Shown here in pieces: positions 1 to 9,959 of a stretch of DNA of 43,387 nt. The translations under genes and the position numbers were made by a program. Below the pieces are notes generated by a model that made no database searches, had not been told where the DNA came from, and saw only the letters and a program-made list of their open reading frames with translations. Source of the stretch: Methylophilales bacterium BACL14 MAG-120910-bin43 (lineage in GTDB: Bacteria; Pseudomonadota; Gammaproteobacteria; Burkholderiales; Methylophilaceae); the NCBI GenBank assembly GCA_905181685.1, contig CAJIYK010000004.1, positions 121,337-164,723 of the forward strand, read 5' to 3'. Each line of letters opens with the position of its first letter. The stretch's first letter is position 1.

Positions 1-978
1 TCAACTCCTTTCTTGTATCCCCATAATTCTGCGCAAGCCATAAAAAAGATACGCCATCTTTGAAGCCACATTTCTCCATCCTTTTCGCCATAAGTTTCCT
101 TTAGGATGGGCAATACACGCGTTTTATTTTTATCTAGGTTTTCAAGCCACGCATTGGCTGTTTTTTCATAATGAGTCCCAGACCAGTCCCATTGTGATAA
201 AAGTTTCATTTGATCTTGGAAGTAGAGGGGGAGGTCTTTTGATGGCATCATTCCTCCTGAAAAAAAGTATTGACTCATCCAGTCATCATCTCCCTCAACT
301 TCAAATAAATAGGGTTGTGATTGATGAACAAATATATGCATAAAGAACATCCCCTTGGGCTTTAACCAGCTTGCGATGCTCTTAAAAAGCTTTTTATGGT
401 TCCTCATATGCTCAATCATCTCAACTGAAACTACACGATCAAACTTATCTTTTATAGAAAATTCATTCATGTCTGCGGTAATTACCTTGACGTTTCTCAA
501 CTTCCTTTTTTTTGCCTCAGATAATATATATACCTTTTGAGATTTAGAGTTAGAAACAGCCGTAATTTTACTTTTTGGATATTTTGAAGCCATCCAAAGT
601 GTTAAAGACCCCCAGCCACAACCTAACTCAAGGATTGACTGTCCATCTTTGAGGTGGGCATGGTTGGCAGTCAATGCAAGCGCCTCACTCTCTGATTGAT
701 TTAAATTCTTTGTTTTATCGGTCCAATAACAAGAGCTATATTTCTTATGTTTTCCTAAACAATAATCATAAAATTTTGAAGGCACCTCATAATGCTGTTC
801 GTTCGCCAGTTCTGGAACAAGTGCAATGGTCTCTTTATTCATTGCCTTCTATAAAATTCATTTTGTGCCGATGGTTAATTTCCGTATCTTGACTGACGAG
901 CGAAGCTACCCTTTTTTTTAGAAGGTGCCTAATTCCAAATCTGATTAGGCAATCAGGAAGTAGCTGATTTTCAGACAT
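1..978 (-). CDS. cfa: Cyclopropane-fatty-acyl-phospholipid synthase-like SAM methyltransferase (3' end cut off, one frame slip)
   Basis: The product is a class I SAM-dependent methyltransferase of the CFA-synthase/mycolic-acid type, which would methylenate unsaturated acyl chains of membrane phospholipids. After frame correction the protein has the glycine-rich SAM site ILELGCGWGSLTLW, the KITAVSNSKSQ stretch, VISVEMIEHMRNHK-like active-site surroundings, and a C-terminal FFMACAELWGYKKG segment typical of the family. The start ATG at 978 begins MSENQLLPDCLIRFGIRHLL. That frame ends at a stop at 835-837, whereas the conserved IALVPELANEQHYEVPSKFY segment continues in the neighbouring frame, so a one-base slip lies at about 835-850. 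The last roughly ten residues lie beyond the left edge. A palindrome sits just upstream at 1009-1026. The family assignment is secure; the acyl substrate is not determined. Confidence 0.82.
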
Positions 979-1008
979 TTTGATAAGTAATTTAATCATA
1001 TTGTTCTT

Positions 1009-1035
1009 AGTTCATGATAATGAACTCTAGTTCAT
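1009..1035. promoter_or_regulatory. Palindromic operator candidate between cfa and mscS
   Basis: AGTTCAT (1009-1015) is followed after GATA by its exact reverse complement ATGAACT (1020-1026), and a third AGTTCAT copy follows at 1029-1035. The 7-4-7 inverted repeat lies 31 bases upstream of the minus-strand cfa-like start and in the divergent space shared with the plus-strand channel gene. The geometry fits a dimeric repressor or activator site. The regulator is unknown. Confidence 0.45.
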
Positions 1036-1201
1036 TAAAGCTATAAGTAATAAGTTATTAATTTTAGGGTTTTTAGAAATCTTATTTAATTATAAGGCAA
1101 TTGGAACTTCTAAGATTTACTATTTAAATTTTTATTTATAAATTTAGGTATAATTTATAAGAAAATTTGTGATTAAATATTGATAAAAAAGGGTTATTTA
1201 A

Positions 1202-2471
1202 ATGTTAGATGAAGTTATAGAGTTTTACAGTTTCCTAGACTTGAATTTTGAGTTGACAGCATTTTTATCTGTTCTTACAGTTATTTTAATTATTTTTAGC
1301 TTAGCTTTTTTTGCTCATTTTGTGACCAAAAATTATATCGTAAAGTATCTAAGACACACTATTCTCTCAAAAGAAAAATATATTCCTCAAGCTTTTAAAA
1401 AATATAAACCTTTTGAGAAATGGCGCATTTAGTTGCGGCAATTATAATTTATTCGTTAGCTGACTTGATGACTACAGATGACTCAATGATTACATGGCTT
1501 AACGAGTCTATTGAATGGTTAGAGGACGGGGGCGTAATCTACGCAACATTAGCTATTATCTGGTTCCTGTTAGGACTTCTAAATGTATTAAGTACATACT
1601 TATCAAGAATATAAGAAGCCACATCAGCCATCGATTAAGGGCTATATTCAATTAGTAAAAATTATCATTGTAGTTACAGCGGCAGTATTGATTGTCTCAA
1701 TGATGCTTGATAAATCACCCTTGGCTTTCTTAACAGGTTTAGGTGCAGCTTCTGCAATTATTATTTTGGTTTTTAAAGATACCATTTTAGGATTTGTTGC
1801 CAGTGTGCAGGTAGCCTCTTATGACATGGTAAGGATAGGTGATTGGATCACAATTAAATAATTTAAAGGTTGATGGAGATGTTGAAGATGTTTCACTGAA
1901 TACGGTGAAAATTAGAAATTTTGATAAAACAGTAACAACTATCCCAACATCATCCCTTATCACAAATGGGGTCCAAAATTGGCGCGGTATGGAAGAAACA
2001 AAGGGCAGAAGAATTAAGCGGGCTATTAATATTGACATCAAAACTATTAAATTTTGTGACGAGACTTTATTAGATAAACTATCAAAAGTGACGACTTTGA
2101 CAAAATACATCAAGGATAAAATAGAAGAAATTAATTCTCAAAATGCAAAAATTAATTCAAAAAGTGAAGATCTTAATGGGAGAGCATTAACAAATATTGG
2201 GTTATTTCGAAAATATATTTATAACTATTTAACTGAAAGTGAGCATATTAGAAACGACTTAACGTTTTTGATTCGACAACTCCAACCTGGTCAAAGTGGT
2301 ATCCCAATTGAAATTTATGTATTTACAAATGATACTAACTGGATTAATTATGAAAACATTCAGAGTGACATCTTTGATCATTTACTGGCTGCTTTACCAA
2401 TGTTTGAGTTAGCTGCCTTTCAAATTATTTCTGATACTAATGAGCATACCAAATCAGGTACCGATAAGTAA
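1202..2471 (+). CDS. ybdG: MscS-family mechanosensitive channel, YbdG/MscM type (three frame slips)
   Basis: This is a small-conductance mechanosensitive channel of the inner membrane that releases solutes on osmotic downshock. The locus reads in four frame segments that join into one protein of about 420 residues, the usual length for YbdG (about 415). Segment 1 (1202-1432) gives the N-terminal membrane helix. Segment 2 (1420-1614) gives further helices. Segment 3 (about 1630-1860) gives the pore helix with LTGLGAASAIIILVFKDTIL and VRIGDWITI. Segment 4 (1839-2471) gives the cytoplasmic beta domain with VDGDVEDVSLNTVKIRNFDK, TTIPTSSLITNGVQNWRGM, GRRIKR and the C-terminal FTNDTNWINYENIQSDIFDH. 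These last motifs match E. coli YbdG as I recall it. Slips lie near 1425, 1612 and 1855 (the last in an A/T run). A ribosome-binding AAGGG precedes the ATG. Confidence 0.85.
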
Positions 2472-2513
2472 TCATTTTTACGATAGATTAACGTTGGGTA
2501 TAATTTAATAAAT

Positions 2514-2693
2514 ATGGATTATTCTGGGCTTCAATTAATAGGTGCATTTATTCTCATTGGGATGATCATTTTTTTTTATCGACGATCCATATTTGAAATA
2601 TTTAAGACACCCAAAGAATCTATTATTCTTTCCATCCCAATTATTTTATTGGGAGTTATGTTTTACTTCTTTTTTAAATTTAAAGGTTTTTAA
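2514..2693 (+). CDS. Small two-helix membrane protein (59 aa)
   Basis: A short open frame starts MDYSGLQLIGAFILIGMIIF and ends YFFFKFKGF. Two hydrophobic helices (about residues 7-21 and 39-55) flank a basic loop with RRS and KTPKES, the arrangement of a small inner-membrane protein. It follows the channel gene by 42 bases and could be co-transcribed with it. There is no strong ribosome-binding site and I do not recognise a family, so existence as a gene is plausible but unproven. Confidence 0.4.
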   Translation: MDYSGLQLIGAFILIGMIIFFYRRSIFEIFKTPKESIILSIPIILLGVMFYFFFKFKGF

Positions 2694-2781
2694 TGAAGGA
2701 TTAGTTGTGTCGCAATTAGATAACTGACGTCGTATTTTATTGTCTTTTGTTGTTTGTATCAGAGCTATTCTAATAAAAAAT

Positions 2782-3330
2782 CTAAAAACATTTTTTTCTT
2801 AACCTATTACCTTTATTTCTAATATCTCCTTCGTCCACATTACACATTTCATTTGTTGGAGCTAAATTAGTTCCATTAGCTACAAAAGCATCAAATGCTT
2901 CAAAAGCCAGTAATATTTGTTTTTTGCACTTACCGGTGAAGTCAATATTTGTAAAATATCCTTTTTTCTTACATTCATTTGTTTCTCTTTTGGTTGTATA
3001 TATTGTCTCATCAATAAGATTAATAGATAAATCATGACCGACTACACTGCAACTGCTTTTGCTTGGAGCTTCTGTATAAACCGTCATTGCTGATATTGAG
3101 TCTTTATCTTTTATATAGCTGCCTTCAAAACGAGCAGATTTGCCATTGTAATATGTTTCATCTTCAGCTCTTATAGACGCCTTTCTAACCTTTACAACTA
3201 TGGATTTCTTGATTCTAAAGACATCTGAATCACTTTTAGTCAATAGTTGTTCGCCTTCACATAACAACTTAAACTCTTCAGCGTGGCTTAAAGTCGTTAT
3301 TAACAAAGTATATATAAGTAGTTTTTTCAC
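2782..3330 (-). CDS. Hypothetical exported protein with CEGE motif
   Basis: The 182-residue product begins with a signal peptide (MKKLLIYTLLITTLSHA, probable cleavage after SHA), so it should be periplasmic or outer-membrane associated. The mature part starts EEFKLLCEGEQLL and holds seven cysteines, several of them paired in the second half (SSCSVVG, NECKKKG, GKCKKQ, NEMCNVD), suggesting disulfides. It is predicted to be soluble and mostly beta. I do not recognise the family. The opening LxCEGE motif recurs in the exported protein encoded at 12066-12441, so the two may be paralogues. A small lipoprotein gene lies just upstream on the same strand. Confidence 0.6.
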   Translation of the reverse strand: MKKLLIYTLLITTLSHAEEFKLLCEGEQLLTKSDSDVFRIKKSIVVKVRKASIRAEDETYYNGKSARFEGSYIKDKDSISAMTVYTEAPSKSSCSVVGHDLSINLIDETIYTTKRETNECKKKGYFTNIDFTGKCKKQILLAFEAFDAFVANGTNLAPTNEMCNVDEGDIRNKGNRLRKKCF

Positions 3331-3357
3331 TAAGTACTTTTAGATTAGAGTTATTCT

Positions 3358-3498
3358 TTAATCAGAATTTACATCGCTTTCACTCACTGACTCGCATTTT
3401 TCTCCAGCTTTGTCACACTCTTTATCTGCTTCTTTTGCAACAAAAACACAACCTGTAACAAGAACAGCTAATACCAACATAGCTAATAACTTTTTCAT
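3358..3498 (-). CDS. Small lipoprotein (46 aa)
   Basis: The frame begins MKKLLAMLVLAVLVTGC, with the lipobox LVTGC placing the lipidated cysteine at residue 17. The short mature tail is acidic and has two further cysteines (KECDKAG, EKCESVS). A good ribosome-binding sequence, AAGGAAAG, precedes the ATG by a few bases. The size and layout resemble entericidin-like or YgdI-like small lipoproteins, but the sequence is too short for a family call. It is transcribed towards the CEGE-motif gene, 27 bases away. Confidence 0.6.
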   Translation of the reverse strand: MKKLLAMLVLAVLVTGCVFVAKEADKECDKAGEKCESVSESDVNSD

Positions 3499-3591
3499 CT
3501 ACTTTCCTTTTTTTAACTTAAAATATTTAAACATCATATCATATAGTAATAACAATACATTTTTAATATGTGAGAAGCAATATGTATAGAT

Positions 3592-3619
3592 TTGATTCCT
3601 AAAAATTATTTCTTAATAT
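3592..3619 (+). promoter_or_regulatory. Candidate sigma-70 promoter for the porin gene
   Basis: TTGATT (3592-3597) and TAATAT (3614-3619) are separated by 16 bases and lie about 60 bases upstream of the porin start. The surrounding sequence is very AT-rich. This is a pattern match only. Confidence 0.35.
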
Positions 3620-3676
3620 AGTATTTAGTTGAGAAAATTTTAAAGCTTTAAAAATTTTTAAATCAGGGCGAAATAA

Positions 3677-4906
3677 ATGAATAACAAAATAAAAACAGCA
3701 GTAGCAGGTGCGTTACTAGCATCAGCTTCAGTGTCTAATGCCGGTATCACCTGGGACGCAGGTGAATGGACTGTGGACATGACCGGTTACGTGTCTGCAT
3801 TCGCAATTTTTTCTGACGCAAAAGATACAACTGGACCAAAAGGTGGCCTAGCTGCTACTCAACGTAGTATTGATGCAGATAGCGAAAGTGTTTCGATCTC
3901 TACAGGTGTTCTACCAGACTGGTTAGGCTTCACAGCAACGACTCGTCAAAATGACATCGATACTTCGGTAACAATCTCATTCCAACCGGACGCTGGTGGT
4001 AACGCGGCACTACAGGGTGGTGGTAACGCTGGAAACTGGCAAGCATTCTTAACATTTGGTGATAAATCATGGGGTTCTGTTAAAGTGGGTAAAGATATGG
4101 GTATCTTTGCTTCAACAGCAGGTATGAATGACATGACACTATTAGGTGTGGGTGCAACAGGCGGTACTGTGGGTAACGGTGTTAATAGATCTAGTGAAGG
4201 GGCCGATACTACTATGGGTGGTATCGGTACAGGTTATCTATATGCTGACTGGAAAGGTCAAATTGCATATACAACACCAAACATGAACGGCTTCTTAGCA
4301 ACTGTGGGTATTACACAGCCATGGAATGCGGAAGGTGATGGAGTAACATCTGCACGTTCTACAGGTGGTTCTGATAACTTTGCTTACGAAGGGCAAGCAT
4401 CTTATTCATGGACTGGTGATTTCGCTGGTAAAGCATGGGTTGGTGCATTCTATCAAGATGTAACAGGTCTTACAGCTGCTAACCTTGATGAAGATGCACA
4501 AGCTTTTGAAGCGGGTATAGCAACAACTGTTATGAATATTGGCCTAACAGCTTACGCATACAGTGGTGAAGGTGTGGGTACAACAGGTATGTTAGTGCGC
4601 GGATTTGACGCTACTGGTTCAGCACGTGATTCTAATGGTGGCTATCTTCAGGCGACATACACGACCCCAATGTTTACTAAGTTGGGTGTGTCATACGGTG
4701 TTTCAAAACTAGATGATAACACTGCAGATGCAGGTAAAAATTTAGTTAAAGAAAACAATAGAATAACTGTTGGTGCTTACCAGCCGTTAACTAAACACCT
4801 AATGATAGTTGCTGAATTCTCACATGTTGAGTCAGAGTCTCACTTATCGACTCAGAGTGATTCAGAACAAGACATTATGTCTGTAGGTGGGATCTTATTC
4901 TTCTAG
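3677..4906 (+). CDS. General outer-membrane porin
   Basis: The 409-residue product is a Gram-negative 16-strand-type general porin for diffusion of small hydrophilic solutes. It has a signal peptide ending ASVSNA, followed by GITWDAGEWTVDMTGYVSAF as first strand, alternating beta strands throughout, WGSVKVGKDMGIFAS (the strand and turn before the constriction loop), and a terminal phenylalanine (GGILFF) as needed for insertion by BAM. The coding sequence is intact and visibly more GC-rich and codon-biased (GGT, GCA, AAC) than its neighbours, which fits high expression. The ATG is preceded by CAGGGCGA. There is no convincing terminator before the next gene. Solute specificity cannot be read from the sequence. 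Confidence 0.85.
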   Translation: MNNKIKTAVAGALLASASVSNAGITWDAGEWTVDMTGYVSAFAIFSDAKDTTGPKGGLAATQRSIDADSESVSISTGVLPDWLGFTATTRQNDIDTSVTISFQPDAGGNAALQGGGNAGNWQAFLTFGDKSWGSVKVGKDMGIFASTAGMNDMTLLGVGATGGTVGNGVNRSSEGADTTMGGIGTGYLYADWKGQIAYTTPNMNGFLATVGITQPWNAEGDGVTSARSTGGSDNFAYEGQASYSWTGDFAGKAWVGAFYQDVTGLTAANLDEDAQAFEAGIATTVMNIGLTAYAYSGEGVGTTGMLVRGFDATGSARDSNGGYLQATYTTPMFTKLGVSYGVSKLDDNTADAGKNLVKENNRITVGAYQPLTKHLMIVAEFSHVESESHLSTQSDSEQDIMSVGGILFF

Positions 4907-4934
4907 GATTTAATTTAAAAATAACGTAATACTT

Positions 4935-4988
4935 AAAAGGGTTTTCTATGACGATTTTAAAAAAAGGGTTTTCTATGACGATTTTAAA
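4935..4988 (+). repeat. Perfect 27-bp tandem duplication covering a ribosome-binding site and start codon
   Basis: Bases 4935-4961 and 4962-4988 are identical. Each copy holds an AAAAGGG ribosome-binding sequence, an ATG (4948 and 4975) and the next four codons. Because 27 is a multiple of three, both starts are in the same frame. Confidence 0.9.
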
Positions 4989-6940
4989 GCTTTTCCTGTT
5001 AACTTCACTGCTACTGGCCTTCAACTCATATGCTGTTCCAGTTGACTTCAATGTTCTTGTTGAGTCAGCTAATAAACCTGTTGCAAATGCCGATGTTAAA
5101 CTCATGCAGGCAATCCCAAACCAACAATCGAAGGTTATAGCAAAGGGCCGCAGTTCATCAGAAGGCAACATCAGCTTTACCGGTCTGCCAAAGTTGGAAA
5201 GCGGTTTTTATTACCTCGTAGCAGACGGCGGAGAAATCAGTGGTTTCGAAGTCCGCTCTTTTCGATTAATGGCAGCGCTTAATAACGAGCAGAATGGAAG
5301 TGTAGTCGTAAACGAGCTGAGTACGATTGGTTCAGTGTGGCCGCTTGCTGCTCAAACGTCGGGCTCTGGCGTCATTGTAGGCTCAAACACCGGTCTGCTG
5401 ATAGGCTCTAGCCACATCCAAAATCTGGTCGATACCTCAACGGGAAATTTTGGGAAACTTGTGCTCGATGGAAATAACCTCACATTTTCAGAAACCGTTG
5501 GGCGAATGAATACTTTAGCCACATTAGTCGCGTCATGTGGTGGGTATTATCAAGCTAATACCTGCAAGAAATTTTTAGATATCGCTGATGCAAAAGATAC
5601 ATTGGAAGCTTTACGTAATATTGCAATTGAGCCGTATAAAAACTCCTCAGAGTTATTCAATTTATTCACTACTGCGTTTCCTTATCCCAAAGGAGAAGGC
5701 GTTCGGCCAACAGAATTTGTCCCATATCTAGAGTGGGCACCTAAAGACTTTTCATTGATGGTTCGTATCACGGGTGGAGGGCTGTATTCGGCAGGTCGAA
5801 TGATGTTTGATAATCAAGGGCAGCTATGGTCAGGGCAAAACTGGATCCCCGGTACCCAGGCTAATCTAAGCTCATCTATAGGCGGCGGAGTTTCACGAGT
5901 AGATGCAAGTGGTACAGCGACTTCACCTCCTTTGACGGGATACAATCGACAGGGGCTTGATGGCATTGGGTGGGGCACCACTGTTACTGTTAATAAAGTT
6001 TGGGCAAGCAGCTTTAATTCTAAAATAGGGGTACTTGATCTCGATGGTAATGCACTAGGCCCAGCCACGGTTGATGGAAAAAATGGCGCATTGCAGGGTC
6101 TGGCGACGGGGCCTGATGGTGATGTCTGGGTCTGCGACAATCAGCTAAACCAACTCATTCGGTTTCCCAAGGGCGATCACACTAAAGGTGAAAGTTGTTA
6201 AGGTTGCAGGCTTAAATCGCCCATTTGCAGTTGCAATCGATAATACTAATCATGTTTGGGTTACGAATAATGGGTTTGACACTGTCACCAGATTCCCTGC
6301 TGATTCGCCAGATAAGGCACAGCAGATAACCCTTGGTGGCATTGCTCCCAGAGGCATCGCTATAGATTCAGTAGGTAACGTGTGGGTGGGTAATAACTTT
6401 TCAATGGGTTACCCCATAGCGAAGATCCCGCCTGGGGCATCCATTATCGAAGAGTTTAAACTCAATCTTCAAAAGGTTTTAGCGGACCAAAAGAAAGGTG
6501 TAGTCACAAAATCGGGTAACCTGACCCTGATATCATCTAAAGGTAAGGTGCTTCGAAAGGGCATACTTGAAGGCATTGTAAACGGTGCCTGGGGCGTCAG
6601 CATCGATGGTCAAGATAATGTATTTGCGAGCGACTTCCTTGGATCAGGGTTTGCTAAAATATGTGGCACAAGCGAAGACAATTGCCCAGCGTACCATGCA
6701 ACCGGAGATCTGATTCACCTTTATCAATCTGGTATCATTCAAAAAGTCACAGACACTATGATCGATGATGCTGGCAATGTTTGGATAGCAAATAATTGGG
6801 ACTACTTGCCGGCACTCGTAGATGCTGACCCTGACCGTAGGATGGCTACTCGTGGCGGTGGTACGGGAATTACGGTTATTTACGGGATTGCGTCCCCCGT
6901 TCTGAATCCGCTAATTGGACAGGTTCGACGGCCTGAATGA
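4948..6940 (+). CDS. Exported beta-propeller (NHL/Vgb-like) protein with N-terminal carboxypeptidase-regulatory-like domain (one frame slip)
   Basis: The protein has a signal peptide (MTILKLFLLTSLLLAFNSYA, counted from the second ATG at 4975), an Ig-like domain at about residues 25-90 (VDFNVLVESANKPVANADVKL), a middle region with three cysteines, and a C-terminal beta-propeller with repeats such as GLATGPDGDVWVCDNQLNQL, VAIDNTNHVWVTNNGFDTVTRF, GIAIDSVGNVWVGNN and DDAGNVWIANNW. The repeats resemble NHL or streptogramin-lyase (Vgb) blades. Function is likely extracytoplasmic binding or lyase activity; the substrate is unknown. The first frame ends at 6201 (KGESC), while the propeller continues from about 6188 in another frame, so a single slip lies at 6180-6200. 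Either duplicated start (4948 or 4975) could be used; the second gives the cleaner signal peptide. Confidence 0.65.
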
Positions 6941-7019
6941 CGAATACTGGCAAGGCGAATAAAGTGGCATACTATGTAAAAGAGTAATTCACTTTTAGAC
7001 TTTCGGCGTTAATTTTGGA

Positions 7020-7614
7020 ATGAACACAATGAGACTTCATGGCTGGCATATCACTTACTGGACTATCGGCCTAATACTGCTTGCCGTGATGCTATTTCTT
7101 GCATCTTCTCCATGGAATGCAGACAGCATAAAAATAGCCATACGATCCACAGGAAGAAGTTCGTTATTCTTATTCTCAATTGCCGTTACTGCGTCCAGTG
7201 TATACTATTTCTGGAAGGCGCCTTTTTCAAAATGGGTTCTACAAAATAGGCGCTATATCGGCGTAAGCTTCGCTGCCTCCCACTTCATTCCATCTCGGCC
7301 TTATTGCTTTAGTATCAATAGTTTTTCCTGAACCGTTCCTCGAAGATCAAGCACGAAGCCAGTGGATATTTGGTGGCATAGGCTATGTCTTTGTTGCTCT
7401 GATGGCACTGACCTCATCAGACAAAGCCCAGCACTGGTTAGGCATGAAAAATTGGAAAAAACTTCACCTCATTGGTGTTTACTACCTTTGGTTTGTTTTC
7501 TTTATGACCTATGTCAAACATACCAAAATCGATCCCAGTTTTTATGCACCATTTCTCGTCTTCACCGTTGCTGTTTTATCACTGCGCTTAATCAAACACT
7601 TTAAAGTTAGATAA
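7020..7614 (+). CDS. Ferric-reductase-like transmembrane protein (one frame slip)
   Basis: After joining two frames the product has about 195 residues and six hydrophobic segments. Histidines lie where haem-binding helices of ferric-reductase-like (FRD/MsrQ-type) domains carry them: GWHITYW in helix 1, SFAASHF followed by HLGLIAL in the middle, and KKLHLIGVYYLWFVFF near the end. It would be an inner-membrane haem protein passing electrons across the membrane. The family usually partners a soluble redox protein, which is not seen here. The first frame ends with SINSFS near 7329; the family-like continuation HLGLIALVSIVFPEPF is one frame over, so the slip is near 7290. The last 70 residues (from 7402) are open to the stop at 7614. 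Confidence 0.62.
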
Positions 7615-8112
7615 TTCGACAAATATTGACTCAAGAGAAATTAAATCTTATTAGACTAATTTTTCCTTAAATTTATGCCTTTGAAACCCTTGATATCAGT
7701 GGCTCTCAGAAGGGCAAAATAGGGGTTTTTAGCTAGTTTGTAACTATGTAAAAGTGCCCCTCTACCACCCTTTAATAGCAAGGGATTTGAAGGTGCTATT
7801 TTTGGCATTTCTCTAGTTTGTTTTTGGGTAGGCTACCCTAGCTTGGAGGACAAAGATGGCTGAGAGAGGACACTTATTCACAAAATCTGAGGATAAAGGT
7901 GAGGGCAGATATTAACTTCTTAATGATTGAATAGCTGTAATCAAAATGCTTAATTTATATACAATTGTTTGTAGTAATATATATAAAAAATAGTCAGTGG
8001 GGGGTAGTCCTAGCAAATGCCAAAGTAGTGATATATGTAGTGATATATGCTATATTTTGAAGGTTTGAATTGACTATATTGCAGTGTTTATAAGGTATGT
8101 AGAGCAGATAAG
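7615..8112. other. Gene-poor stretch next to tRNA-Glu
   Basis: This region of almost 500 bases has no open frame that looks coding. It lies at the 3' side of tRNA-Glu. It contains an exact 12-bp tandem repeat, TAGTGATATATG, at 8026-8037 and 8038-8049, and a G-run (ggggggt) at about 7999-8005. A short frame beginning MAERGHLF at about 7856 has no family signature. The position, downstream of a tRNA 3' end, is a common integration site, but no integrase or second att copy is visible. Confidence 0.4.
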
Positions 8113-8188
8113 TGGCGTCCCCAAGGGGATTCGAACCCCTGTTGCCGCCGTGAAAGGGCAGTGTCCTAGGCCTCTAGACGATGGGGAC
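8113..8188 (-). tRNA. tRNA-Glu (anticodon UUC)
   Basis: The minus strand folds as a 76-nt cloverleaf. The acceptor arm GTCCCCA pairs with TGGGGAC, the D arm is CGTCTAGAGGCCTAGGACA, the anticodon stem and loop CCGCC-type region carries CTTTCAC with anticodon TTC, the T arm is AGGGGTTCGAATCCCCT, and the CCA end is encoded (8113-8115). Confidence 0.95.
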
Positions 8189-8350
8189 ATCCAGAAGGCG
8201 TAATTCTACTATATTTTATTAATAAATAAAGAAAATTTCATATATAAATTCTTACAAAAAAATAAATCTTGTTTACCTTTGAATTTTTAATTACTATATT
8301 CTACAAAGTTTTTTTTAAATAGTTACAAAATAAAATTAGGGAGCTTTTAA

Positions 8351-9883
8351 ATGACATCAGAAATTAATAAACTTAAAGATGAGGTCAGTAAATTAAAAGC
8401 TTTACTAGAATCTCAAAAAACTTCATTAGAAGATAAAGTATCTATGATAGAAATAAAATACCATCTGACGGCTGTAGTGCAGAGCAGAGTGAAAACTTTC
8501 ATTGAGGATGAGATACTTTTAGATGTGGCTCCTGCACTCAATACATCATCTTATGTAAATGTTCGCTTGGAGGCACAAGAACAAGAACTCGCACTTAAAG
8601 GGCCTGGAAGTTAATATTGCAGATCAAACGGTTTATCCACAATCTTTTAAAATACATGACACATGCGTCAACATGATTGCCAAGTTATGGAATTGCCCGG
8701 AGCCTGATGATTTTGATGATTATGGTTGCTACCCTGGTGCTTGCACTGTAGGGTTCAACAGAGGCATGCCTTCTAGCAGGATTGGCACTAAAATTTAGAT
8801 GGCGAAAGTGGTATGCAAAGTCAAATAATCTAAGCGAACAAAGAGTCTTTGGGGAGAGGCCTAATATAGTTATTTCGACCTGCTTTCAGGCTGCCTGGGA
8901 AAAGTTAATTAAGTACATGGATATTGATGCAAAATTTATTCAGCCCTCCTATAAAGACTTTAAAATAAATACTGATGAGATTAGCAGTGCTATTGATGAT
9001 CACACCATTGGTGTCGTAGCGATTATGGGGAATCATTATGGGGGTCAATATGATCCTGTATGGGAGATAAATGATATCGTTGAAAAGGTAAATAAAGATC
9101 GAGGGTTTCAAGTAGGAATTCATATTGATGCAGCCTCTGGTGGTTTTATCGCTCCGTTTCAAGAAGATCTCCCTGACTGGGACTTTAGGCTGAAAAATGT
9201 ATTATCCATCTCAGCAAGTGGGCATAAATTTGGAGAATCCTGTATTGGGACAGGTTGGGTAGTATGGCGTCAGCGTGAAAATTTAAGCGATCACGTGGCT
9301 ATATCGGTCAGTTACTTGGGCGGAATGGGAGAATCTTATAACTTGAATTTTTCCAGACCTGCAAGTGGGATTTATGTCCAATACTACAAGTTTTTAAGGT
9401 ATGGAATTTCGGGCTATCAAAAAATTTGTGAGCATATGATGATCCACGCCCAAAAAATCCGAGAGAGGCTTAGAAAAAATGAAATTTGAGGGTAAGCCTA
9501 GATTTATTATTCTCGATGATGGAGATAAGAATTGCTTACCAGTCGTGACAGCCATGCTTAATCCAGAATGTAATTTTGAATATGATGATATTGACTTACA
9601 GCATGCTATTTCAGAACATAATTGGTATGTCAGTGGTTACAAGATGAATTTTGAGGATCCAATTACAAAGCAAGACAAACCTATTTTTACGGATCAAGAC
9701 GGCTCAAAAACAATGTTTAGAGTTGTGGTTAAAAATAATATAAACTCTGTCATGGTCGACAATCTTATAGATTCTTTTGGTAAGACTTTAGAAATGCTTG
9801 ATTCAATTGAGTTTAAAAATAAGGCCAATGGGCCTTATAAGGGAATGCACAGAAAAAAGAATTTATTCTCAAAACACTGTTAA
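8351..9883 (+). CDS. Glutamate decarboxylase, PLP-dependent group II (three frame slips)
   Basis: The enzyme converts glutamate to GABA and CO2, consuming a proton. The corrected protein has about 510 residues. Residues 1-45 form a charged heptad-like extension (INKLKDEVSKLKALLES). The decarboxylase core follows: LNTSSYVNV, VNIADQTVYPQSFKIHD, GCYPGACTVGSTEACLLAGL, NHYGGQYDPVWEI, HIDAASGGFIAPF, then the PLP-lysine segment SISASGHKFGESCIGTGWVV, and near the C terminus DIDLQHAISEHNWYVSGYKM. Slips lie near 8600 (an extra G in GGGCC), near 8753 (an extra base in GGGTTC) and near 9478 (an A run). There is no adjacent gadC antiporter, so a role in acid resistance is not supported by context; GABA/nitrogen metabolism is equally possible. 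The ribosome-binding sequence is TTAGGGAG. The family call is firm. Confidence 0.85.
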
Positions 9884-9959
9884 TCAAATCTATAATCTTG
9901 AATGAATAATTCTTATTTAAAATTCGCAAAATATAATTTTTTTAATCACAGGAGTTTAA

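Noticed and set aside
1-892. Small plus-strand frames at 355-540 and 674-892
   Set aside because: They are antisense to the cyclopropane-fatty-acid-synthase-like gene, whose motifs are clear on the minus strand.
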